A DNA stretch of 6,443 bases from Richelia sp. UBA3308 (GCA_002361335.1 DESS01000092.1:6566-13008), one strand, 5' to 3'; shown: positions 1-6,371, counted from the first letter of the stretch. The notes: generated from the letters alone by a model not told the origin. A program made the numbers and translations.

Positions 1-67
1 GTAATGAGTAATGAGTAACGAGTCACAACTATCAACTAACAACTATCAACTAACAACTAACAAGCCA
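1..67. repeat. Short tandem repeat block (gagtaat / aacaact type)
   Basis: The block opens with repeats of a gagtaat-like heptamer and passes into copies of caactaa / caactat. It ends about 12 bases before the first start codon, so the following gene has almost no ordinary leader inside the window. Such repeats are typical intergenic filler of filamentous cyanobacteria. The same two-part order is seen at the far end of the window. Confidence 0.85.
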
Positions 68-78
68 GACTTGATATT

Positions 79-3027
79 ATGAGTGAAGAGTTAGAAGAAG
101 AAAGTGGACAAGGGGACAAGGGGACAAGGGGACAAGGTATTCCCCCATCCTTAAACGAAGAGGGCTTGGAGGAACTTGCTTGGACTTTGGAAGCTTCCAT
201 GGGAGAGTTTAAGTTGATTTTAGCCCGTTGTAATTATTTGCGATTGCGATCGCGTTTGGTGAAGCGTTTGCAACAGCTAACTGATATTAAGGTTCGGATT
301 GTGAATTTGAAACGAACTGATAAGACTCTGTATGGAACTATTGCTGAGGAGGTTAAGGATAATCCAACGGATGCTTTGATGGTTTTTTACTTAGAGTCTG
401 TGCATAATTTAAAACAAATGTTGAGTGGTACCAATCAGGTGCGAGAGGAGTTTCGCAAGCGGTTTCATTTCCCAGTTGTTTTGTGGGTGACGGATGAAGT
501 TTTACCTTTATTGGTTAGCTCAGCCAGCGACTTCGAGAGTTGGGCTACTACAACCGAATTTGCGATCGCCATTGATGAATTAATTGCAACTCTCAAAGAA
601 GATACCGATGCTTTATTTGCTACAGCTTTAGCTGCAGACGCTTACTGTCTGGGTTGGCAAATGGGATATCTGCGTCGTCGGGAGGCGATGGCAGCATTCC
701 GAGATTTACAAGGTAGGGCATATGAATTAGAACCTGCTCTGGGGGCTAGTGTAGAGTTTGTTTTAGGACAAGATGCTTATTTAACAAATCAGATTGAGCA
801 AGCTTTGAAATACTATCATAAAAGTTTGGCTTTTTGGCAAAGTTCAGTTGATACCGATCGATTATCCATCAAAAAACCAAAAGTTTATTCCCCATCTTCC
901 CTTGTCTCCTTGTCTCCTTATCCTCCTCTCTCCATTCTTGCTAATTCTAAATTCCGCATAGGGGTAATTTTGTTTTATATCGGCTTATGCTATTTCCAAC
1001 AAGCTCAAAGATATCGTTTGAAATCTGTGAATTTTTTACAAGCAGCAAAGAAATATTTTCAACAAAGTATCAATATTTTTACTCAAGTGAATCGTCCTAA
1101 TTTAGTTGCTAAATTTATCAATCCATACGGTGAAGTTTTACAACGTTTAGAGAATTGGAGTGAATTAACTCATATTGCTCAAAAGTCTTTGGATTTACAG
1201 CAATTATATGGTAATCCCCTACGAGTAGCCCAAGCTTACGGTTTTTTGGCAGAAGTCGCATCGAGTCAAAATCAATGGACTCAAGCGAAACAACTTGCTT
1301 ATCAAGCTTTACATAATATCGCCAAATTTCCCTCAGCAAAATTACAACACCGTGCTTTATATTTATTATTATTAGCAGTTGCAGAAAGACATCTCAAACA
1401 AGAAACAAGAGCGGTAAAACATCTACAAATGGCACGGGATATTGGTTCTCAAGATAACCCGCATCAATATATTAGGATTTTACAGGCTTTGCACGAAGTT
1501 TATTGGGAACAAAGTCATTATTTAGAAGCATTTCGCGTAAAATTGCAACAACGTTCTATCGAACAACAATATGGTTTTCGAGCCTTTATTGGTGCGGGAA
1601 TAATTCAAGCACAAAGACAAGCAAAATTGATTGTAGAAACTTTACATACAACTTCTATACAAGCAGCATCTGTATTAGAAACAGTTGCACCAGAAATGAC
1701 TGCATCTGGTAGAGCTTTAGACGTAAATAACTTATTAGAAAAGATTGCTCGTCCCGACTGTAAAATGATAATTATTCATGGATATTCTGGTGTGGGAAAA
1801 AGTTCTTTAGTACAAGCAGGATTATTACCAGCTTTAAAAAACAGTTCTATTGGTTTACAAGATATAGTAGTAGTTAATATCAGAATTTACACTAACTGGG
1901 TGTCTGAATTAGGAAAGGTATTAATCCAAGGTTTAAAATCTAAAGCAATGCTATTTGGAATCAAAGATGAATCAACACAAACAGGCTATCAGTTTCCATC
2001 ATCAAATCCCCAATCATCATCAGATATTTTAGACATATTGCGACAAAGTCAAGCCTATAATTTAGGAATAGTATTAATTTTTGATCAATTGGAAGAATTA
2101 TTCTTTATTTATGATTCAATTCTTCAAAGAAAACAGTTTTTTGAATTTTTAGGAGAATCTCTAAATATTTTAAGTGTGAAAGTAATTTTATCCTTACGAG
2201 AAGATTATCTACATTATCTACTAGAATGTAATCGTCTTTCTAGTATGAATATGATCGACAATGATATTCTTAGTAAAAACATTCTTTATAAATTAGATAA
2301 TTTTGCATCTTCAGATGCTAAATCTTTAATTAAACGCTTGACACAACATTCCAATTTTCATTTAGAACCGAGTTTAATCGAGCAATTAGTACAAGATTTA
2401 TCTGCTAAATATGGAGAAGTGCGTCCAATTGAATTACAAATAGTAGGAGCGCAATTACAAACCGAGAATATTACAACATTAATTCAATATCAAAATTATG
2501 GTCCCAAAGAAGAATTAGTCAAACGCTACATGAAAGAAGTAGTAGAAGACTGCGGCGAAATAAATCGTCATGTCGCAGAACTAATATTATATTTACTTAC
2601 AGATGAAAAAGGTACTCGTCCCTTGAAAACTCGTTCAGAATTAGAAACAGATTTACGAGCTTTATCTTTAGAAGAATTAAGCAAAGAAACCAATCAATTA
2701 GATTTAGTGTTGCGAATTTTTGTAGAAGCAGGCATCGTAGTTTTAATACCCGAAAATCCCGCCGATCGATATCAACTGGTACATGATTACTTAGCTGCAT
2801 TTATTCAAAAGCAACAAAAACCACGACTTAATGATTTAATTACAGAACTTAAATCAGAGAGAAACCAAAGAAAACTCAGCGAAGATAAACTCAAACGCAT
2901 TTATCAAAAAGTATTATTCGCTACAGCGATCGCCTTGGGAATATTTATCCTATTAACGGCGATAAGCCTTCGGCATGCGCTAGGCTTAAGCCCCATCCTA
3001 CCCATGAACAGCTTTGCTGCCGCGTGA
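79..3027 (+). CDS. TPR / nSTAND-type P-loop ATPase with C-terminal membrane helix
   Basis: A predicted 982-residue signal-transduction ATPase of the STAND class; its target is unknown. Residues 30-190 form a conserved module that starts around LEELAW and contains LILARCN and VVLWVTDEVL; it resembles a STAND/NACHT-like fold but has no Walker A motif. Residues 223-510 are helical and TPR-like. The ATPase follows: Walker A GYSGVGKSS at 568-576 (Lys574), Walker B IVLIFDQLEEL at 664-674 (Asp669, Glu672/Glu673), a sensor-like LSLREDY at 704-710, and YQLVHDYLA at 898-906, a hallmark of the winged-helix end of nSTAND proteins. A charged, probably coiled-coil stretch (about 910-944) leads to a membrane helix at 945-964. 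No TIR, caspase, nuclease or WD40 domain is visible. The ATG at 79 has no clear ribosome-binding site; family similarity begins only near residue 30, so an unusual downstream start cannot be excluded (Met41 would cut into the conserved part). Tandem octamers encode residues 10-20 and about 271-290. The stop lies in hairpin-forming DNA, so the C-terminus may be truncated. Confidence 0.9.
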   Translation: MSEELEEESGQGDKGTRGQGIPPSLNEEGLEELAWTLEASMGEFKLILARCNYLRLRSRLVKRLQQLTDIKVRIVNLKRTDKTLYGTIAEEVKDNPTDALMVFYLESVHNLKQMLSGTNQVREEFRKRFHFPVVLWVTDEVLPLLVSSASDFESWATTTEFAIAIDELIATLKEDTDALFATALAADAYCLGWQMGYLRRREAMAAFRDLQGRAYELEPALGASVEFVLGQDAYLTNQIEQALKYYHKSLAFWQSSVDTDRLSIKKPKVYSPSSLVSLSPYPPLSILANSKFRIGVILFYIGLCYFQQAQRYRLKSVNFLQAAKKYFQQSINIFTQVNRPNLVAKFINPYGEVLQRLENWSELTHIAQKSLDLQQLYGNPLRVAQAYGFLAEVASSQNQWTQAKQLAYQALHNIAKFPSAKLQHRALYLLLLAVAERHLKQETRAVKHLQMARDIGSQDNPHQYIRILQALHEVYWEQSHYLEAFRVKLQQRSIEQQYGFRAFIGAGIIQAQRQAKLIVETLHTTSIQAASVLETVAPEMTASGRALDVNNLLEKIARPDCKMIIIHGYSGVGKSSLVQAGLLPALKNSSIGLQDIVVVNIRIYTNWVSELGKVLIQGLKSKAMLFGIKDESTQTGYQFPSSNPQSSSDILDILRQSQAYNLGIVLIFDQLEELFFIYDSILQRKQFFEFLGESLNILSVKVILSLREDYLHYLLECNRLSSMNMIDNDILSKNILYKLDNFASSDAKSLIKRLTQHSNFHLEPSLIEQLVQDLSAKYGEVRPIELQIVGAQLQTENITTLIQYQNYGPKEELVKRYMKEVVEDCGEINRHVAELILYLLTDEKGTRPLKTRSELETDLRALSLEELSKETNQLDLVLRIFVEAGIVVLIPENPADRYQLVHDYLAAFIQKQQKPRLNDLITELKSERNQRKLSEDKLKRIYQKVLFATAIALGIFILLTAISLRHALGLSPILPMNSFAAA
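106..137 (+). repeat. Four perfect copies of octamer GGACAAGG inside the CDS
   Basis: Four back-to-back copies (106-113, 114-121, 122-129, 130-137) encode the glycine-rich residues 10-20 of the STAND protein. Repeats of this kind are normally intergenic in cyanobacteria, which suggests a recently gained, non-conserved N-terminal tail. Confidence 0.9.
889..948 (-). repeat. Octamer repeat tract in reverse orientation inside the CDS
   Basis: CTTGTCTC occurs twice in tandem (901-908, 909-916) inside a pyrimidine-rich tract. Read on the minus strand it is GAGACAAG, closely related to the GGACAAGG units at 106-137. It encodes the Ser/Pro/Leu-rich residues 271-290, which separate two helical repeat segments. 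It looks like an in-frame repeat insertion forming a loop between TPR-like helices. Confidence 0.7.
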
Positions 3028-3032
3028 AGCGG
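2963..3032. repeat. Palindromic (REP-like) hairpin DNA over the 3' end of the STAND gene
   Basis: TAAGCCT (2963-2969) and AGGCTTA (2982-2988) form a perfect 7-base stem; the intervening 12 bases contain the palindrome GCATGC. A second short hairpin, CCGC (3020-3023) with GCGG (3029-3032), holds the stop codon TGA (3025-3027) in its loop. The region is GC-richer than its surroundings. It resembles the small palindromic elements scattered in cyanobacterial genomes and encodes the tail after the membrane helix. No T-run follows, so it is not a typical intrinsic terminator. Confidence 0.55.
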
Positions 3033-3094
3033 GAGCTGGTGCCGGAGGCAATCGCGATTGGTTTTGCTTGGGAATAAGATTATGGGAAGATGGG

Positions 3095-3125
3095 GTGACA
3101 ATCCAAAATCGGGGTTGAGTAAAAT
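3095..3125 (+). promoter_or_regulatory. Weak candidate sigma70-type promoter for the 3181 gene
   Basis: GTGACA (3095-3100) and TAAAAT (3120-3125) each match the -35 and -10 consensus at five of six bases, but the 19-base spacer is longer than ideal. An alternative pair is TTGAGT (3115-3120) and TAAACT (3140-3145), also 19 bases apart. Either would start transcription just before the small gene. This is inference from motif likeness only. Confidence 0.22.
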
Positions 3126-3180
3126 CCCAATTTAAGCTGTAAACTATTAAGTGTTGTTTGTGCTTTTATCCTTGCCAATC

Positions 3181-3645
3181 ATGGATAAGTTACTGGATGA
3201 AGCTGGTTCACGAGAAATTGCTGCCCAAATCAAAAGCAAAGCTAAAAAACCTTTCGACAATGCTTATAAAGCGGTATTGGCTACTGAAGGTGCAATTTAT
3301 GCTCAAGGCTTTTTGGTGATCAAAAATAAACCTTACCAACTTCTCGAACATGCTTGGATAGAAATAGATTCGCGAATACTCGATCCACATTTACCTCATT
3401 TAGTCAAGGATTCTCAGGAAATGTGGTATTTTACAGCACAAACTTTTACTGTAAAAAAACTGAAAGCAATAATTGAAGAATCAAAAGAAGATTATCCAGA
3501 AGATGACCCATTGCCAATTTATGGTAATGCGCCTTATGAATATTATGGTGATTTAATGTTAGGCGGTAAGGAATATTTATCGGCATATGAAGCTGCAGTA
3601 GCTAAATGTCAGGAAATCAATCAACCGAATATTGAGAATAATTAA
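3181..3645 (+). CDS. Small protein resembling a transglutaminase/papain-like fold, probably inactive
   Basis: A soluble acidic protein of 154 residues, with no signal peptide or membrane helix when started at ATG 3181. A GTG at 3151 would add ten mostly hydrophobic residues; the ATG is preferred for its codon type and natural-looking N-terminus, although neither has a clear ribosome-binding site. Residues 24-28 (PFDNA), 40-43 (YAQG), 56-59 (EHAW) and 66-69 (ILDP) follow the order of a small family that I recall as C-x-x-N-A ... EG ... HAW ... DP, where Cys, His and Asp would form a catalytic triad. His57 and Asp68 are present, but Pro24 stands where the cysteine is expected and the only cysteine is Cys143 near the end. 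Either the protein has lost catalysis or the resemblance is superficial. It lies 153 bases after the STAND gene on the same strand, with a repeat array directly behind it. That it is a real gene is fairly sure; the function is not. Confidence 0.75.
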   Translation: MDKLLDEAGSREIAAQIKSKAKKPFDNAYKAVLATEGAIYAQGFLVIKNKPYQLLEHAWIEIDSRILDPHLPHLVKDSQEMWYFTAQTFTVKKLKAIIEESKEDYPEDDPLPIYGNAPYEYYGDLMLGGKEYLSAYEAAVAKCQEINQPNIENN

Positions 3646-3649
3646 ATAA

Positions 3650-3758
3650 CTGAGTAACGAATAACCAACAACTAAGGATTAACGAGTAACCAGTAACAAC
3701 TAAGGATTAACGAGTAACCAGTAACAAGCAACAACTAACAACCAACAACCAACAACTA
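3650..3758. repeat. Heptamer-based repeat array with a 28-base higher-order unit
   Basis: Two perfect tandem copies of a 28-base unit (3667-3694 and 3695-3722), each made of four heptamers (aacaact, aaggatt, aacgagt, aaccagt), are followed by five more heptamers in phase (aacaagc, aacaact, aacaacc twice, aacaact; 3723-3757). The array fills the gap between the small gene and the carbonic anhydrase remnant and stops exactly where homology to carbonic anhydrase starts. No spacers or palindromic repeats are present, so it is not a CRISPR array. Confidence 0.9.
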
Positions 3759-4049
3759 AACCCTGTTTTACAGAAGGTTTGGCAAGAAATGCCGACGAAG
3801 CAAGGTAGTGAAAAAACGATATCGAACGTAAATATTAATGCTTCAGATTTATTACCAAAAGATCAAGATTATTACCGTTACTATGGTTCTTTAACGACAC
3901 CACCTTGTTCGGAAACGGTAAACTGGATTGTTTTAAAGCAACCCCTAGAAATTTCTAATCAACAAGTACAGAAGTTTGCTAAGATATTTCCGATTAATGC
4001 AAGGCCAGTGCAACAAATTAAGCGGAGATTTGTGTTGGAGTCTAGTTAA
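3759..4049 (+). pseudogene. C-terminal remnant of an alpha-carbonic anhydrase
   Basis: Intact alpha-carbonic anhydrases interconvert CO2 and bicarbonate with a zinc ion held by three histidines; the cyanobacterial forms (EcaA type) are usually exported and roughly 220-260 residues long. Here only the last 96 or so codons remain. Homology starts in frame at NPVLQKVWQE (3759-3788), before the first available ATG at 3789, and upstream the frame runs through repeats to a stop at 3708 with no ATG, GTG or TTG. Counting from Met 3789, SLTTPPCSE (34-42) is the family signature, Thr36 matches the gatekeeper Thr199 of human CA II, Trp46 and NARPVQ (70-75) are conserved, and Cys40 has lost its likely disulfide partner. 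All zinc-binding histidines and the signal peptide are missing, so a product from ATG 3789 (86 residues) could not be an active enzyme. The preserved frame suggests recent truncation or an assembly collapse in the repeats. It converges with bicA. Confidence 0.88.
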
Positions 4050-4071
4050 TATTTCTTGGCATTTAATTATT

Positions 4072-4105
4072 AACTCCTAACTACTCACTACTCACTCCTA
4101 ACTTT
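4072..4105. repeat. Short repeat block (actcact / aactcct type)
   Basis: Copies of ctaactactcact-like heptamers occupy the gap between the two convergent genes. On the minus strand they read agtgagt / aggagtt, related to the gagtaat blocks at the ends of the window. Confidence 0.65.
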
Positions 4106-4130
4106 CTAATGTATCAACGGTAATTTTAGC

Positions 4131-4176
4131 TAAAAAAAATGAAGGATGTCAACACAAAAATACCGAACATCCTTCA
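4131..4176 (-). terminator. Rho-independent terminator of bicA
   Basis: On the minus strand a perfect 10-base stem (4167-4176 pairing with 4140-4149) with a 17-base loop is followed directly by eight T residues (4139-4132). It lies about 33 bases after the bicA stop codon. On the plus strand no T-run follows the stem, so it serves bicA and not the anhydrase remnant. The loop is longer than usual and the stem is only moderately GC-rich. Confidence 0.82.
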
Positions 4177-4208
4177 AAGAAAAATAAGATAAACTTAGAG
4201 AAACTTAA

Positions 4209-5975
4209 TTAAGAAAAATAAGAGGAAGGTTTGTCAGTTTTATCTTCAGTTTTATCTTGAGTTTTATCCTGAGTTTCCTCATAAGTTTCCTCATAAGTTT
4301 CTTCGTAGTTATAATTTTGTTTTTCACGAACTATAGCTAAACCTTCTTCAAGTGCAGTTAAGCGATCGCCCATCCAATGATGCCCAGGAATTAAACCATC
4401 AATACCTAACTTTTCTAAGCGACGTTTTACCTTTCCTGCTGCTCCTACGACTATAACTTCTCTTCCTTCATCAATAGCCTCTTGAATGGCATTTTCAATA
4501 GCTAAAGAAGAAGTTACACCCAAAATAGGAACTTCAGCTAAATCAACAATTAAAACATCGTAATTCTTGATGGCACTATGTTCTCTAGAAATAGCTTTGG
4601 CAACACCGAAAATCATCGGCCCGTTAAGATGAAATAATAAAACTCTTCCATTTGCTAAATCTAAAAATTTCTTTTCTTCGGCAGTAAGGACAATTTGATC
4701 GTCATCGTCAGTAATCGCTTTTACGGATTTAGATTGTACTTCATCGAGACGAGCTATAGTCAAGATATTGGCAATAAATACCCCTACGCCCACGGCTACC
4801 ATTAAATCCACAAAAACCGTTAATGCGACAACGCTATAAAGTATTCCGGCAGCCTTCCAAGAAATTTTGTGAACCCTTTTAAGAAAACCCCAATCGATAA
4901 TATCAATACCTACTTTTAAAACAATCCCAGCTAACACCGCAAGGGGAATACCAGAAGTTAAGGGAGCCGCCCATAAAACTACAATTAACAACACTAAAGC
5001 ACGACTAATACCAGATAGTGCAGTACGCCCACCGGCTTGGATATTAACTACAGTTGCCGTCGTGGCTCCAGAGCCAGCAATACCTCCACATAAACCAGTA
5101 ATCAAATTAGCAATACCCTGCCCGATTAATTCTTTGTTGGATTTATGTTCGCTACGGGTGAGACTGTCAGAAACCAGACAGGTTAACATACAATCTATGG
5201 AACCTACCATAGCCAAGACTAAACCATCAACAAACATTAACCTTAAATTGTCACCGCTCAAAGCAGGCATTTGTAATTCAGGTAAACCGGGAGTAATTTC
5301 TCCAATAGTGGCAATTGTGCGAATTTCAACACCACTAAGGAAAACTAAAGAAATTACCGTACCGATGATTAAAGCTACCAGTTGTGGGGGAACAAACTTT
5401 TTTAATTTATTTGGGAAAAAGAACAGAATTCCTAAAGTTATGCAACCTAAAAGAGCTTCCCAAGGATTTATATTCGTAATTAAAGTTGGTAAATTCTGAA
5501 TCACAGCAAGAACACCACCTTTAGGAGTTTCTTGCCCTAAAAAAGGTGCTATTTGTACAAAAATCAAAATTACGCCGATTCCCGTCATAAATCCAGAAAT
5601 CACGTTATAAGGCAGCATTGTAATATAACGCCCTAATCTGAGTACCCCAAATAGGATTTGAAATAATCCAGCAATCATGATTACGGTAAATGCCATGGCC
5701 AAACCATTGTCAGGATTGTTGGCTGTCAGTTCAGTAATTACCGCAGTAACAATTACTGTCATAGGTCCTGTAGGCTCAGAAATGAGACTGGGAGTACCGC
5801 CAAACAAAGCGGCAAAAAATCCTACTAATATAGCCCCCCATAACCCCGCAGAAGCACCGGCACCAGAAGCGATACCGAAAGCTAATGCCATAGGCAAAGC
5901 AACCACGGCAGCCGTTAAACCTCCAAGAATATCTCCTTGCAAGTTACGGAAATGAATTTGATTAGTTATTTGCAT
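4209..5975 (-). CDS. bicA: SulP-family sodium-dependent bicarbonate transporter BicA
   Basis: An inner-membrane symporter that takes up bicarbonate with sodium for the carbon-concentrating mechanism. The 588 residues resemble Synechocystis BicA (about 564) from the first residue (MQITN-IHFRN), which fixes the start although no ribosome-binding site is visible. Residues 13-405 are the hydrophobic SulP core. Residues reported around the substrate and sodium sites of Synechocystis BicA (Thr69, Asp258, Thr262, Gly300-Thr302) appear as Thr69, Asp261, Thr265 and Gly303-Ala304-Thr305, so transport should be intact. LTRSEHKSNKELIGQG (272-287) and NIQAGGRTALSG (311-322) are also typical. A cytoplasmic STAS domain covers about 443-548, with DLAEVPILGVTSS at 478-490. 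The tail from 557 is unusual: tetrapeptides YEET and (Q/E)DKT encoded by 12-base tandem repeats. A strong terminator follows the gene and a hairpin array lies upstream. A sulfate transporter is the alternative within SulP, but the similarity favours BicA. Confidence 0.95.
   Translation of the reverse strand: MQITNQIHFRNLQGDILGGLTAAVVALPMALAFGIASGAGASAGLWGAILVGFFAALFGGTPSLISEPTGPMTVIVTAVITELTANNPDNGLAMAFTVIMIAGLFQILFGVLRLGRYITMLPYNVISGFMTGIGVILIFVQIAPFLGQETPKGGVLAVIQNLPTLITNINPWEALLGCITLGILFFFPNKLKKFVPPQLVALIIGTVISLVFLSGVEIRTIATIGEITPGLPELQMPALSGDNLRLMFVDGLVLAMVGSIDCMLTCLVSDSLTRSEHKSNKELIGQGIANLITGLCGGIAGSGATTATVVNIQAGGRTALSGISRALVLLIVVLWAAPLTSGIPLAVLAGIVLKVGIDIIDWGFLKRVHKISWKAAGILYSVVALTVFVDLMVAVGVGVFIANILTIARLDEVQSKSVKAITDDDDQIVLTAEEKKFLDLANGRVLLFHLNGPMIFGVAKAISREHSAIKNYDVLIVDLAEVPILGVTSSLAIENAIQEAIDEGREVIVVGAAGKVKRRLEKLGIDGLIPGHHWMGDRLTALEEGLAIVREKQNYNYEETYEETYEETQDKTQDKTEDKTDKPSSYFS
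4234..4305 (-). repeat. Six 12-base tandem units encoding the BicA tail
   Basis: Six units of 12 bases, starting at 4234, 4246, 4258, 4270, 4282 and 4294, encode tetrapeptide repeats between residues 558 and 581 of BicA. The first two units are identical and the others drift by a few bases. Because 12 is a multiple of three, gain or loss of a unit keeps the frame. Confidence 0.9.
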
Positions 5976-6031
5976 ATTTAATTGATGTAAATTGAATTAA
6001 TGTTTGAGCAATACAGGAATATTACTACTTC

Positions 6032-6158
6032 TGATACCAATTCTGTATGAGGTTGCGCGGGCAGCGCCCACAGGCTATAAGCCTGGGGCTAAGTCAACAA
6101 AGCCCGTCTACACGGGCTAAGTTTGGCGTATCTTTATAAAGAGATGGTATGAGTATCA
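6032..6158. repeat. Compact hairpin array, possible non-autonomous mobile element
   Basis: Three hairpins lie side by side: GGGC/GCCC (6059-6062, 6066-6069), CAGGCT/AGCCTG (6071-6076, 6080-6085) and AGCCCGT/ACGGGCT (6101-6107, 6112-6118, loop CTAC). GGGCTAAGT occurs twice (6086-6094, 6114-6122). At the edges, TGATAC (6032-6037) is the inverse of GTATCA (6153-6158) and ATACCA (6034-6039) the inverse of TGGTAT (6145-6150), which may be degenerate terminal inverted repeats. There is no open reading frame of note. The aggct-ata-agcct and agcccg-cgggct stems resemble a dispersed repeat of filamentous cyanobacteria that I recall but cannot look up here. Confidence 0.6.
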
Positions 6159-6202
6159 CAACGGTGCTTACATTTAACTAAAACAATTAAATGAGAATAC
6201 TG

Positions 6203-6371
6203 TTAAAATTGATGCAAAGAATCCACTGAAAATCCTGTTTTATGCATTAATTTAAACTCTTCTATGACCTCAGCTTGTAAAATTAATCATCCCCCGTTGA
6301 TTATTTAACTTAGCTCTGTCATGTTCTAAATTAACTAATTTATTCAGTAATTGTCCAGAGGCAGAAACGCC
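6203..6371 (-). pseudogene. Possible frameshifted remnant of a small coding sequence
   Basis: On the minus strand, one frame reads GVSASGQLLNKLVNLEHDRA and continues to a stop at 6272-6270; another frame picks up just before it with QAEVIEEFKLMHKTGFSVDS and stops at 6205-6203. Together they give about 55 protein-like residues joined by one frameshift. The upstream end runs into tandem repeats, as in the carbonic anhydrase remnant. I do not recognise the protein, and in AT-rich DNA such stretches can arise by chance. Confidence 0.25.

Noticed and set aside
1118..1339. 73-codon open frame on the minus strand inside the STAND gene
   Set aside because: It is opposite the TPR-like region of a well-supported gene and has no motif or start signal.
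2963..3032. Intrinsic terminator of the STAND gene
   Set aside because: The hairpins overlap the coding end and are not followed by a T-run.
3151..3180. GTG start giving a hydrophobic N-terminal extension, possible signal peptide
   Set aside because: The extension is only ten residues with no charged start or cleavage site, while ATG 3181 begins a natural-looking soluble protein.
3650..3758. CRISPR-like regularly spaced repeats
   Set aside because: The units are contiguous heptamers with no unique spacers, no palindromic repeat and no cas genes in the window.
3789..4049. A complete small gene of 86 codons
   Set aside because: Homology to alpha-carbonic anhydrase continues upstream of the ATG, and the active-site half is missing, so it is a remnant.
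5062..5499. 145-codon open frame on the plus strand inside bicA
   Set aside because: It lies wholly opposite the strongly supported bicA frame and its product has no recognisable motif; it is an antisense shadow.
5677..5955. 92-codon open frame on the plus strand inside bicA
   Set aside because: It is antisense to the conserved N-terminal part of BicA, and its Ala/Pro-rich composition follows from the opposite strand.
5976..6000. NdhR/CcmR-type operator (TCAATG-N10-ATCAAT) before bicA
   Set aside because: On the minus strand ATCAAT is present, but the partner half-site at the required spacing is not; a TCAAT lies only a few bases away.
6101..6118. Intrinsic terminator formed by the AGCCCGT/ACGGGCT hairpin
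   Set aside because: No T-run follows the stem on either strand, and a second copy of GGGCTAAGT allows competing pairings, which fits a repeat element better.
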